Source: Tubiluchus corallicola
Lineage: Eukaryota > Priapulida > Priapulimorpha > Priapulimorphida > Tubiluchidae
Assembly: GCA_030141605.1 (NCBI GenBank)
Contig: JAQGDQ010000013.1
Location: 1,309,947 to 1,373,946 of the forward strand
Length of the DNA stretch: 64,000 bases
Direction: 5' to 3'
Part shown: in pieces, positions 35,461 through 46,708 of the stretch
Layout of the letters: each line of letters starts with the position of its first letter
Numbering within the stretch: the stretch's first letter is position 1
Notes under the pieces: model-generated
Told to the model about the DNA's origin: nothing
Seen by the model: the letters and a program-made list of their open reading frames with translations, nothing else
Databases searched by the model: none
Made by a program: the position numbers and the translations under genes

Positions 35461-35989
35461 ACCCAAATACCTGTAGCTCGAAAAATTGTAGGAGATCTTA
35501 TTTAGGAGACGTAGGAAATGTAGGAGGTGTGTTTACTTATCTATATATAAATTTAGGGCCTATGGCTATAGCCTTATTAGCTTAATGTTTATAATTGCAA
35601 ATGCCTACACAGATGCAATTTTGACCCTATTCAACTTAAAGTAGCACGCATGAGCCTACTGCACATAAGCACTAGCCTAATGTAAAGTAAATTACCTAGA
35701 CAACACGCGAAGTTAGGCCTACTGTTATTGCAGATTATGTAGGTTAATTAAGAGCTGTTCATTAAAGCATAATTAGGTCCATTATTTCCATAAATGACTG
35801 GGAACATTTGTATCCACCTTTCTTTGTAGTTTTTCATAAGTTATAATTTTTCACAAGTTATATTTCTTTTTTAAAACATGTCAATAATATAAATTGGTTT
35901 TTAAGCGTGACAGCAAATAGTTTTTATAAAAAAATTGATAGCACGTTATTGATTTCCCCAATTAAAAAGAAATCAATTATAGATTATTT
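35461..35989. other. Intergenic, nothing recognised
   Basis: AT-rich sequence with no supported gene or repeat. Confidence 0.4.
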
Positions 35990-36345
35990 TATAGATTTAA
36001 GCAGAAGTTTGAAGTTGAAACTTACTTAGAAAATTTTAAGAATATTAAAGACAGACTTCGACAAATTCTAGAACTAGAGCTCATCGTTTGGTGGTTAAAA
36101 CTGGTAAATATGTAACGCCACGTGTTCCAGGTGAAAATCGAGTTTGTGGTGTCTGCAATGTTGTTGAAGATGAATGCCATTTTTATTCTACTGCTCAGAA
36201 CACAACGTTACACAAAACTTTATGTTGAACACCATTTCGCAATACGTTCCTAATGCTTTAACTGAAAATGAAAAACTGTTTTGTTTGATGCAACCACAAA
36301 ACACTGTAATACAATATGCAGTCGTAAAATTTACACGAACATGAA
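35990..36345 (+). pseudogene. Degenerate retroelement coding end (post-RT Cys/His motif)
   Basis: From about 36079 the plus-strand frame reads HRLVVKTGKY, then ENRVCGVCNVVEDECHF. The pattern R-x-C-x2-C-x-x-V-E-D-E-x-H-F after an ETGRY-like phrase is typical of the region after the reverse transcriptase in several non-LTR retrotransposons. The reading frame breaks soon afterwards. Upstream, YLENFKNIKDRLRQILE fits the same kind of protein in a different frame, so it is a frameshifted fossil. Confidence 0.55.
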
Positions 36346-36831
36346 TGTAGTCAATTGTATGAAATGTTTATTATTGTTTTAATCAGCCCTGTTCGCCATA
36401 TGTCAATGTATCTATCTATCTATCTGATTAGTGTTCAAAACACATGTTAGTCAATTATCGAAAGTGTTTATAATTAGTTTCGCAGAACAGCATAACAAGA
36501 ATACACGCACGTGGTCTGTTATCAGGAACTATAAAAACAAGTTTTATAATAATCAGCTAGAATCAAGCGTACGATCATGCATGACTGCATTCAGGTGAAA
36601 AGGTGGGGAGTAAACATCAGTCTCATCTGCGGACCTCCAATAAACTGCTTTATTATAAAAGTAATAAACAAATTTTGGGCTATCATCTGCTTCAATGGCG
36701 CCGACAGGAAACGGCTAATTGTAACTCACACGATTATTTCAAAACGCACACCTACGCATCCAAACTTTTTTATTATTATCACAGGTAGAGTCAGACATTT
36801 ACAAGAACTGGACAGCTCGTGTTACTAAAAA
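36346..36831. other. 5' flank of the astacin gene
   Basis: Includes a short (tatc)n run at about 36407. The plus-strand frames at 36577-36828 end in a stop before the astacin start and do not join to it. No TATA box or initiator can be called with confidence. Confidence 0.35.
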
Positions 36832-39800
36832 ATGTTAAACTCGCCGCAACTTATATTGTTGTTCATCTGTTTATCAAAGGCACTAGAAGTAGATATATCA
36901 AGCGTACTAGAAACACTTGAAACACTCGATGTAGAACAGATTACGCAAAGAGACGAAATTGGCTTTGATAGTGCAATTTTAAACATTGGGATAGACACGG
37001 TAAGTTGTTTGATTTTTGTTTCACATAACAAATTCAATGGTTAAGCATACAATAAGAATGGATCACTACACGATATTAAACACTGTATTATATTTTCAAT
37101 TAATTGCATAATATCATCTTTGTATAGTTTGATCAAGTGAGTAGAACTTCCTATTACTGTTTTTGTAGCAAGACATTGAAATAGCAAACAGTGAAACTAC
37201 CGAAGAACTAAAAGGATTGTTTGAGCGATGGCGAACACAAGTGCAAAACCAGCAAAAAACAGGAAGGGTACGTTTTAATGGAAATTGCACTCTTTTCTAA
37301 ACATGATTCACCATATGAATAATAAAAAAACTGTCTAATTGCCTAAGAAAACTTCAAATACATAATTTGATGGCATTACAGGGTACCAGACGAGCTCAAC
37401 CAGATGAAGTCATAAAATGCTCATTTTTGCCTCGTAACTATGAGGTTCATATTTGACTTATAGGCAGGAGGTCAGGAAAATGACGAAGTTGTGAAGTGAT
37501 ATAAACAAGATGTCATAAAATACTCATAAGTCAGAGGTCGTAAGTATGAGAACATAATGATGTCATACTGGGCTCATCTGCATGAGGTCACATGACAGTT
37601 GCATTCATGATGTCAAACTGAGCTCATAATCTATTCACGTATATGACCTCCTGGAAGTGATCATAGTCATAATAGTGAGTTTATAAACATGAGCTAATAA
37701 AATGATTAATAAATGTGGTCAGGCTAAGCTCATAATCTATTCACGTGTATGACCTCCTAGAAGTGATCATAGTCATAATAGTGAGCTTATAAACATGAGC
37801 TAATAAAATGATTAATAAATGTGATGTCAGACAGAGCTCATCAGACTGAGCTCATAATCTACTCACTGCCATGTGTAAGCCAATCACTTAAGCTTACCTA
37901 TTTGCTAACATGAATTCAATGTATTAGATTCTAAGATGGCATTTTCACACTTTATCTAGACGTTTTGTATAATAATCTATACAGAATGTGAAGTGGTTTT
38001 GTCAAAGTATAAAAGGAACGTAATTTGTGTCAAATCCAATTTTTCCTAGATTTTTTTGTATAATGCTGTATAATGTAGGGATGTATAGAGACAGTTTGTA
38101 AGGTGATTTGAACATAATTGTAGTATACTACTAACTTGTAGTATTACATCTAATGCGTGATGCAAATAAGTAGTGTGGCACATTTCTCCCACGCCACATC
38201 TTATATCAGGTGGTCAACATGGTAAGTGGAATCTGGACAGGATGGCTGATTTTCCAAGAGCCCTCACAAGAACCGGATGTATGTGAGAAGCCTCAATGAT
38301 ATAACTACTACAGTACATATATTTAGGTTGTTGCCGATTCACAGTGCAGATTTTTACTCTCCACTTGCAGTTGTTACAAGATGACATCCCGATTTCTGGT
38401 TCACAAGAGTTCCATCAGCTCATTGAAGGTGACATAGTGGTCGATAAACAGTATCTCATTGACAGAATTCGTGCAACCAGATCCAGACCTCCACGACGTC
38501 GTGTCAAAAGGAAACTGATCAGGAACACAAGGAGACGTTGGCCCCTCCGGACACCTATTCCATACACATTCGGAAGCTCGGGCATGTGAACTACCCTTTT
38601 TTGAATTTACGCATCGCTAAACTATCTAGTACCACTAGAAAACTAGTATCACTTTTATATTTAGTATGAGAATTAGCTTCTAATTGAACTCCATCATATA
38701 CCTGTTTTTTCCCTTATACCAGTTCTTAAACACTGCCCTCAAAACCTAATAACAATGCTAAAAGTCTCGGTAAACATATTTTCTAGATATTAGTGATAAT
38801 TGCAATTTAAAAAGTGAAGTTCTACACTACAGAGCAGATAAACCAACTTGTATTGTTGAGTGTGCACACAAATCAAATACCCTAAGGATTGAAAAGACAA
38901 ATGTGGTATCATGTCTCGCAGTTATGAACATCCATTCTTCTCAAACACTAAGAGTTGACAAATGAATGTACTACCTCGTGCTGCAGTTATGAGTACCCAT
39001 TCTTCTCAAACTCTAAGAGTTGAGCAGCTGAATGTCCTACCTTGTCCTGCAGTTATGAACGCCCATTCTTCTCAAACTCTAAGAGTTGAGCAGCTGAATG
39101 TTCTACCTTGTACTGCAGTTATGAATACCCATTCTTCTCAAACTCTAAGAGTTGAGCAAACGAATGTATTACCTTGTGCTGCAGTTATAAACATCCATTC
39201 TTCTCAAACTCTAAGAGTTGAGCAGCTGAATGTGCTACCTTGTACTGCAACTATGAATATACATTCTTCCGAAAAAAACTCTAAGAGCTGACATGGTCAA
39301 TGATGAACAGTCTTGCATTTGGCATTAATTTGAAATCGTATGCAAGTCGTATGCAAGCAATTATGTAGTAAATTGCTAAGTTGCTTATATTCATTGTTAT
39401 TACAGACTCAAATTGGCAAAACGCCATTAGAGCTGGTATAGAACAGTGGGAAACGAAAACGTGTTTACGTTTCCAAGAAGGTCAGGGATCATCACGTGAT
39501 TACATACAGTTTGTCAGAAGCAGTGGGTAAGTTCACTAAACGAATGAAATACATTTCAAACTTAAGCATTTATAATAATACTTTTTCAGTATTATAACAT
39601 AACGTGTATTATAATAATGCAGTACAATAATTGTCAATAAGTTGTATTTCAACAAATTTTACAGATGTTGGTCATATTTGGGGAGAATAGGAGGGCGACA
39701 ACAAGTATCAATAGGAAGAGGATGCGATGTGGTAAGCATCCATTCTAATGTGTGACATTCTCAGAGATATGCTTTGACTTATATAATAATAATAATATGG

Positions 39801-39860
39801 TGCATTTTAGCTGTTATGGATAACTGTTAACACATCCATGACATATACACACACATATAC

Positions 39861-39922
<62 letters not shown>

Positions 39923-42900
39923 CTTTATTGTAACAAAACATACACAAAACGTATAGTAATAAAATCACAATAAAATCGCATTTCAATGGGGGGAAGTTCA
40001 CCATACCTTTCTTAAATTACTTTTCAGTACCAAACAAATCTTTTCTGAATCAAGATAGACGGAAGCAGTTTACAATTATACTTATCAACTTTGCAACCAT
40101 ATTCCCAATCGCTGATTGGGTCTTTAATTCCATTTTCCACTTTCTGAAAAGCACACCCACTTATTCAGTCATGCTGATCTGCCCTAAATGCAGATTTAAC
40201 AAAGCATGCGTAAAAGTTTTTCACTGCCTAGTGTCCATCACAAGCAACCACTTGCTTGTAGGGCACTAGAGTTTTATGGACCCTCTCATCAGTAAGCTTC
40301 TTTATTAATGGGCAACCCAAAGTAAAGGTCAACCAATATTAAGACCTGAGCCTGAACCATTGTATTACTTATCCAATATTAAAACTTAAACTTACACTTT
40401 TGGATTACTAATTTATTATCAATATTTAAATTTGTACCTTTGGATTATCGATCGAGTATTAAGACTTGAACTTGAATCTTTGGAATACCTGTGTAACATT
40501 ACAATCTGACCTTGAATCTTTGGATTACCTGTCCAATATTAAAACTTGAACATGAACCTTTGGATTTCCTTTCCAGTATTAAGACTTGAACTTGAAACCT
40601 TAAATTAACTGTCCAATAATAAAACCTCATCTTAAGCCTTTTAATTGTCGAGTATTAAGATTTGAATTTAAATCTTCTGACTACTTATTCAGGATCTAAA
40701 TATAGCTGAATTAATCAGTCTGAACCATCCCACACAATTATATGCTACATAAAACCTATATTTTAAAATCGTTTGTGATCACATACATCTCGCTTTGTTT
40801 ATCTTCAGCTGAAGACAGTAGTCCATGAAATTGGTCATGCCGTAGGACGTTATCATGAACATAATATTCCAAACAGAGACAACTTTGTAATTATCAATTC
40901 GAGAAATGTAGAAACAAATGCTGTAATCAACTTTGAAAAATATCCTAATTCCGTAGTGACTGACTATGGTGTGCCATATGATTACGGATCGGCTATGCAT
41001 TATCACAGATTGGTATGACTACCTTTAATTAGAGATTTTGTCAGTTTTGAACCTAAATATATGGATTCAAATAATTCGAACAATTACATTCGTTCTTTAT
41101 CATTAAAACATTTTGACATCATGCACTGAACTCAACTTCACTGCAATCTATGTGCAAAACTTATTAACAAATGACTTGAACTACGGATTGAAAGTTACCG
41201 ATTTGAAATTATTGATTTTTTGTAGGCATTCCAGAAGCGGAATTTACCATCTACAGCATACACAATCACTACAAAAGACCCAACAATGCAGTTCGTTATT
41301 GGTAACGTGGATGGACTGAGTTTTTATGATGCAAAAGTAGTCAATCTCGCTTACTGTACAGGTAAAAAGCAAAAACAGTGCAAAAGTACTAGCCATTATT
41401 TTTCTTTCAAACATAATTTTGAAACAGGAAAAGCCTATGAACTTCCGCACTGAGGGCAAACAATGACTACAGCAGTGACAGCGATAGCAACAATAATGCC
41501 AATGGCAATGACAATGAAACTGACAGCAACAGTAGTAGTACCAGCAATAATAAGAACAACAGGAGCAACAACAACAACAATTCCTACAAACTAAAGGACA
41601 CCACAAAATCATGGCATAGAAATATCACATTACCATTGCATAACAGCAATGGTAATGCAGTGTAAACTACGTGAATTCCATACTGATTCACTTTCCATTT
41701 TAATTGAACGAAATTTGAACTAAAAACCAAATCAAAGTTGTTAACATTGGGACCTTATGTCTGCAACAAACCTGCGACTTATATCTATTGTTTGACACAA
41801 TGCATATAGTAGTAATGGGCAATTAATCAAATAATTAATTTTGAAAGATGCAAAGCGACAAAAGCTGTGAAGAAGTTACGGGCTATATTTCAGTGCAATC
41901 AATAAAAAATCTGGCTAAAGACAAAAAATCATCGCAAAGATTAATAGAGATATCGAATTACAATAACAATGTTATAATCGAATTTTAAAATCACCCACGA
42001 CTAAGTATAGAAGTGAAGATGTCTACCACAACTAGAAGCACAAATCACAGATTGTATCACATTCCTTTTGATTGCTGAAAAGTTAAAACATCGACAATTT
42101 TTAATTACTGTAGAAATATTCATTATTTTAAAGGCATTTGATAATCATAACCTTACAAGTTTATTGATAGGTGAGTGTAATGGAGGCTTGTTCAGTTCAA
42201 ATTGTCAGAACGAAGGCTACAGAAATCCTAATGATTGTCAAAAATGCATGTGTCCAGATGGATTTGCAGGAGATCAATGTGAAACAGTGGAACAATCACA
42301 AGGAAGTATGAAGTTATCTTACAGTATCAACTTTTTTTCTCAAATTAGCTGGCAATTAATGATATCATTAATTTGATTATGATTGTGAATATCAGAATGT
42401 TAATAAACCATTGTGGTTTATTTCACAATTTTTACCCATTTCGGGTAATGAGTTGAAGAAAGGAAAGGAGACACCGAAGAATTGTAAGCCAGTCGGGATT
42501 TGAACCCAAAACCTCGGATCAGTACTACCGTACTATGTCAGCTAAGCTACCAGTCAAACATGACAAAGCAGGCTTGAGAATTTCTCCTCATACCACACAA
42601 TCCAACAGCGCCACCTTGCTTATGCCACAGAAGACGGATGAAAATGGCATCTCAAATTAGCTGGCAATTAACAAATTAATCTAATTAATGTTAACTGACA
42701 GTATTTATAATATTTTTACAAATTCTAAACTAGTAGTCTAAATACATTAAAAAGTAATTCTAATATAACAACAGAAATTGATCACAAAAGTATTCATATA
42801 AATAAATGTCCAAGGTCTTCTTGGTGCAAGATTAGCACTGGATGGGACCTTAGATGAGCTAGGAAGCGGCGAACGCTGTAGGCTCCTATGAGGTTAGGTG

Positions 42901-45900
42901 AGGAAAGCCAATCTCCTCCATTCCGGAGACTTCTTCTAAAGGGCTTATAAACCAAAATCGAGAATTTTACTAGTTTTCAATATTTTGAATTCATCACAAC
43001 TTTATGTTTACTTGTGTAAGTATTTAATTTTTGAAAAGTGAGTTTTTCATATCTTATTGACGTTAACTTTGGTAGCTTGCATAGTTCATGTAATTTGACA
43101 TTGAATGAGATGTTCTAATTTTCCACAAAAACATTACTGTTCACAAAGGACTTTTCTAATTTCGGTAGTTTTTCTCATTACTGATTGCTTCGTGGATTGC
43201 TATTGAAAAAGTAGATCGCAATGAACATTTAGATATAAGCTGTAGCCCTACCGGACCCTTGACCTCGAAGTCCAGTCTGGGTGTCTTAAGCTGCTTTCAA
43301 TTACCTATTTACTATTAAAAATGATCATTTTAAAACTTAAGCTTCAGCGGGCAGAGAAATCAGAGAACTTGGATGTGATGAAACGGGAATTCTAGATGAG
43401 GCAGTACGTCGCTCGGGAGGTCAAGCTAAAGCCGTCTGGTTATTAAAGGTAAACTATACTTACACAAATTTAAGATTCTTAAGCATACTTAAGTTTTGCG
43501 ATTCTTAGAGAAGAAATCGGACGGTAATCACTACTAGCAAACAGCAATACAACTTAGAATAAAAGGCATAAAATGCGAAAAAAGACACATGTAGTAATCC
43601 GAACTTTTTAACAACCTTTCCCTCAAACAACATACTGTAGTGCAATTCACCTACTTTTCTCCATTATTAACAGACACCCAGAGCTGCACCAAAAACCTCC
43701 TTGTAATCCCTAAGAAATATGTGAAAGTGTCAGCCTCTAGAAATCAACATGCTGTTCATTGAGTGCAGATGATTGTTTTGACAAAAAAGCTATTGTCAGT
43801 GCTGGAAATTTAGCCAAAAGATTTATTACTGCGACTATTATTTCTTTTGCGTTAGTAGTAGTAGCATGTTTATTGAGCAATATTACAGGAGTATCATTAA
43901 AAATTAACAGTAGATATCCAATTAATTAGTCCAACAAATTGCAAACTGTAAATTACTATTCTCTCCTTTAAACACTTCTTCAACGTTTCATTCCGTGTAT
44001 TATACTAGATCAACTGTTAAAACAGCAGCATACAATCAACTACAAATTTCAAAATCGATGCAAATAAATAAGTTTCGCATGTTTTCAAATTTAAGGCCAA
44101 GATTCCTATTATTATAGTTCATTTTAAGATGCTCACTAATTTTACATTCACAAAGAGCGCGTTGCTCTGTACATTTTCCCCACATTGGCAAAGCCTATCT
44201 TGTCGACTTACATGGTCCCACGTTCCAGTCTCCACATGAAGATTGTGAGCCAATAAATGCATCCTTGTAATTTCTAGCATAAATGACTTTTTTGTCGAAA
44301 AAATCGTCTGTTCCAAAATAAACACAATGTTGATCCCTAAAGACATTCTAATGCTTATTAGGCTCCAAGTGGATCGACGATTACATGCAAACTGACAGAC
44401 ATCAACACTCTCAAAGTACCACAATCGACAGCCTGTCTTGAATACTTGGAAATTAAATATGATGATATGGCTGCAGCTGGAATGAGGTACATGTACATAT
44501 TAGAGATATGTTAGTAAGGATTATTATGCGGCAAAATGAAAAATCCAAGTACATGAAACAGTTGACTTCGAGTTGTTTCAATCTAATTATAATTTTTTGT
44601 GAAATTTGACTTTATGCAAGTTAGAATACAGCATTCAGCAACATGGCCTACTGAATGTAGATGATTGTGGCACGACTGGAACTTGTCACACTTCATGGCT
44701 GTCTCCACCATATTCATATATGAAAACATTCTCCCTGAGACAACAAGATTAAGTGTTTATAACTGGTAAGATGAAATTGTCCAGAAACAATACTAAGCAT
44801 TCATCAATCCACTCACTGACTAGGCTCAGCATTGTTTAACCTCAGTTGCTAAGCACATGCATCACCACCGATTTGCTGCTTGTGTAGTAATCAAGAAGTT
44901 ATTAAAAATAAGAAGAAATGACTGATGTAAAAAATAGTAAATGAATGGTGCTCATATATTAGCCTATCTGTTACAGGGTTTGCTCTGGTAATCCAACATC
45001 CTTACCGACAATAACGTCAACCGACAATCAAGTGTTGCTGATGATGCGATTGCAATATGGAAGATCTGGTTCATTTGGACTGTCTTACACAGGTCAGGGT
45101 TAGTTTCTGAATATAATGATTAATAAAAATCTTACATCTTTGGTATAAATGTTAACTTACTATTCCAGCGATTCAGAGTAAATCTAGGCCAAATCAATTG
45201 CACATATTACTTATTTTAAATTGTAGTTAATAGTGATGCTACCTGCAGCACTTCGTCAGGAGAAAGCAACACCGATGGAGATGCAGGTGCTGGAGATGCA
45301 GGTACAGGAAGTGAGACTGGTGAAACAGACATGGGGGGAGGCACAAACACTGGCGGAACAGATGGAACAGACACAGGGGGAGGCACAAACACTGGTGGAA
45401 CAGATGGAACAGACACAGGGGGAGGCACAAACACTGGCGGAACAGATGGAACAGACACAGGGGGAGGCACAAACACTGGCGGAACAGATGGAACAGACAG
45501 CGGAACTGACACGGGTGGTGACGGCTCAACGTGTGAATGCTTGAGGTGGCCAGAGGAATGGCCAGAGTGCAAAACAGCCAGAAAAGGATGCGGCTGCAGA
45601 AGACAAGTGCGACGGTGTGAAGAACACAGCAGCGCTTGTGGAACGTATGTATGATTCTCCAGCACTTTTGCAGCCTTTCAGCAGTAACACTACATTTTAA
45701 ATAAGCACAGTAACAAGAGATTATCGCCATTTTCACTCTTATTTTAAATATAATGCAATTTGATGACAATCACATAGTACAGAGTACAGAAAAATCTATC
45801 ACTAATTCTTATTGACAAGATGTATTAAAAAGATAATAGTTTTTCTGAACGGATTAGCACCGAAATACCTTTATCTGACTGAACATCAGAAATTTTGCTC

Positions 45901-46242
45901 ACAAACTATATCTTGCGCACCTGAACTTTATTAACAATGTAAACTCGTGAATACATGGAAAGATTAAAAACTTTTTACTGTGACTACACAAATTTGCAAT
46001 AAAAACAATTGAATACATGTAGACAGGTTTCAGTAGCACATGATGTTTCAAAAGTTTATCTTTTGATCGACAAAAATGACTTATAAAGTACAACAGAAGA
46101 ATATTATGGAGTTGTTTCTTTTAGAAAGATTCTACGGCAAAGAAAGAAATGTTTACCGAGGATTCGGGCTTGCGAAGATGGCCAAGGAAATTTTAGCTGT
46201 TGTGATGGTTGGCAGCTCAGAGGAAATCGATGCAGTCCTTAG
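36832..46242 (+). CDS. Secreted astacin zinc metalloprotease with EGF, CUB, repeat linker and Cys-rich tail; complete
   Basis: Coding exons: 36832-36999, 37169-37267, 38371-38581, 39406-39526, 39665-39731, 40809-41012, 41226-41361, 42171-42305, 43348-43448, 44362-44486, 44977-45092, 45227-45644, 46125-46242. Phases all match: 2019 nt, 672 aa. Residues 1-18 are a signal peptide. The prodomain carries IEGDI, whose Asp110 corresponds to the aspartate switch, and basic cleavage sites (RRVKR136, RRR145). The catalytic domain (about 146-335) has HEIGHAVGRYHE (zinc ligands His228, 232, 238) and the Met-turn SAMHY (Met285, Tyr287), so it should be active. Then come EGF (338-372), CUB (about 390-494), a Gly/Thr/Asp repeat and a tail with 12 Cys (597-672). 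Intron 3 seems to use a GC donor. Astacins with EGF-CUB tails act outside the cell on matrix or growth-factor substrates; this substrate is unknown. Confidence 0.92.
37620..37860. repeat. Tandem duplication, unit about 106 bp, in an astacin intron
   Basis: gctcataatctattcacgta at 37622 recurs at 37728 and, shortened, at 37848. The wider intron (37390-37620) is also rich in gaggtca and gctcat phrases, so the duplication arose in an already repetitive stretch. Confidence 0.75.
38898..39293. repeat. 63-bp minisatellite in astacin intron 3, about six units
   Basis: The unit core is ctgcagttatgaacacccat followed by tcttctcaaactctaagagt. The period is 63 bp, a multiple of three, so a plus-strand frame stays open through five units (38962-39291). 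It lies between the donor at 38582 and the acceptor at 39405, and including it would break the conserved astacin core, so it is read as intronic. Confidence 0.85.
39843..39918. repeat. AT-dinucleotide microsatellite
   Basis: An (at)n run interrupted by gtatgtat, with an acac-rich start, in an astacin intron. Confidence 0.9.
40332..40690. repeat. Degenerate 39-41 bp tandem repeat, about nine units
   Basis: Units follow the pattern ccaatattaaaacttgaact then tgaacctttggattacctgt. Starts at about 40332, 40373, 40455, 40532, 40573, 40612 and 40649 show the period. It lies in the intron just before the exon that encodes the zinc-binding helix and has diverged strongly, so it is old. Confidence 0.75.
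41812..42001. mobile_element. Short TA-flanked MITE, relative of 27460-27957
   Basis: The left end is GTAATGGGCAATT and the right end, reverse complemented, is GTCGTGGGTGATT, with TA on both sides. It shares gattaatagagatatcgaat-like and ttataatcgaa phrases with the 27.5-kb element in opposite orientation. 190 bp, in an astacin intron. Confidence 0.65.
42486..42555 (-). repeat. tRNA-like SINE head in an astacin intron
   Basis: On the minus strand gactggtagcttagctgaca (D-arm and A-box-like) is followed by gggttcaaatcccgactgg (B-box and T-arm-like). The T arm is well formed (cggga/tcccg around ttcaaat), while the anticodon arm is not. Fits a tRNA-derived SINE. Confidence 0.5.
43855..44330 (-). 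mobile_element. 3' end of a non-LTR retroelement, minus strand
   Basis: On the minus strand a frame (within 44424-44119) reads RMHLLAHNLHVETGTWDHV, then RQDRLCQCGENVQ. This is the LR-x-ETG-x-W...C-x-C-x-E-x-x-x-x-E type of motif found after reverse transcriptase in LINE-like proteins. The frame is followed by AT-rich DNA and an AATAAACATG end with CTA repeats near 43860. It is 5'-truncated and ends only about 30 bp from an astacin exon. Confidence 0.6.
44804..44850. repeat. Dispersed repeat fragment, copy 1
   Basis: tccactcactgactaggctc followed by agcattgtttaacc matches tccatttactgattgggctc and aatgttgcttag at 62698. Only about 45 bp are visibly shared; it is probably part of a longer, diverged repeat. 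Confidence 0.4.
45332..45500 (+). repeat. 42-bp coding minisatellite in the astacin linker
   Basis: Four nearly identical 42-bp units encode GGGTNTGGTDGTDT. The units differ by one or two bases (ggcgga/ggtgga), so they expanded recently. The period keeps the frame. The encoded linker is rich in Gly, Thr and Asp and could carry O-glycans between the CUB domain and the Cys-rich tail. Confidence 0.95.
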
Positions 46243-46305
46243 GAAACACAAAATCATTTATTCACTTCTGTGCGATATCTTAGATTAAAAGAAAAGCACT
46301 ATTAG

Positions 46306-46311
46306 AATAAA
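46306..46311 (+). terminator. Poly(A) signal AATAAA for the astacin gene
   Basis: A perfect AATAAA lies 64 bp past the astacin stop codon (TAG, 46240-46242) and about 400 bp before the end of the convergent TSFM reading frame. Confidence 0.65.
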
Positions 46312-46708
46312 CGAGAAGTGATCATGTCACAAATTATTTAAAATAGCTTGTAATTCACCAATGTTAAATGTATCTAATAGATCAATGTAGTCAATTTACT
46401 CTTGATTGGTTAAGCTAACAGATTTCATAAAATACCTTTATCAAAGTCATGACAGTATAGAATACAAATAGGTAAAAGATGACATGTTTGTGTAGAGAAC
46501 AATGATTCTACCTGCAGTTTAAAGTAGCATAAAAGGTTCTAATTACTTGTTTCATTGTTACCTAATTTAACTGCTGAATTGACAACACTCATGCACATAT
46601 TTAAATTTTAGTGAATTTTTTTAAATTCTATCTTGCAGAAATAAACAGCTTCCATCATTAAACATTAACTTTTCTTGCAAATGGCATCTGGCAAAATACA
46701 CCATTTTT

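Noticed and set aside
38580-38590. Astacin exon ending at the in-frame TGA just after GSSGM, giving a truncated protein
   Set aside because: The next exon continues the catalytic domain exactly if the intron starts at 38582, and all conserved astacin residues follow.
41244-41612. Cys-rich 122-codon minus-strand ORF overlapping an astacin exon
   Set aside because: It is antisense of a degenerate caa/aac simple repeat plus an exon; Cys/His-rich composition is what such repeats produce.
44622-44755. Open plus-strand stretch with two cysteines after an ag, inside the astacin gene, considered as an exon
   Set aside because: The phase does not fit the preceding exon and it ends in TAA. Joining 44486 directly to 44977 restores a continuous CUB domain (GMRVCSGNPTS).
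45216-45769. Pro/Ser/Cys-rich ORFs of 149 and 176 codons on the minus strand
   Set aside because: They are antisense shadows of the 42-bp coding minisatellite in the astacin gene.
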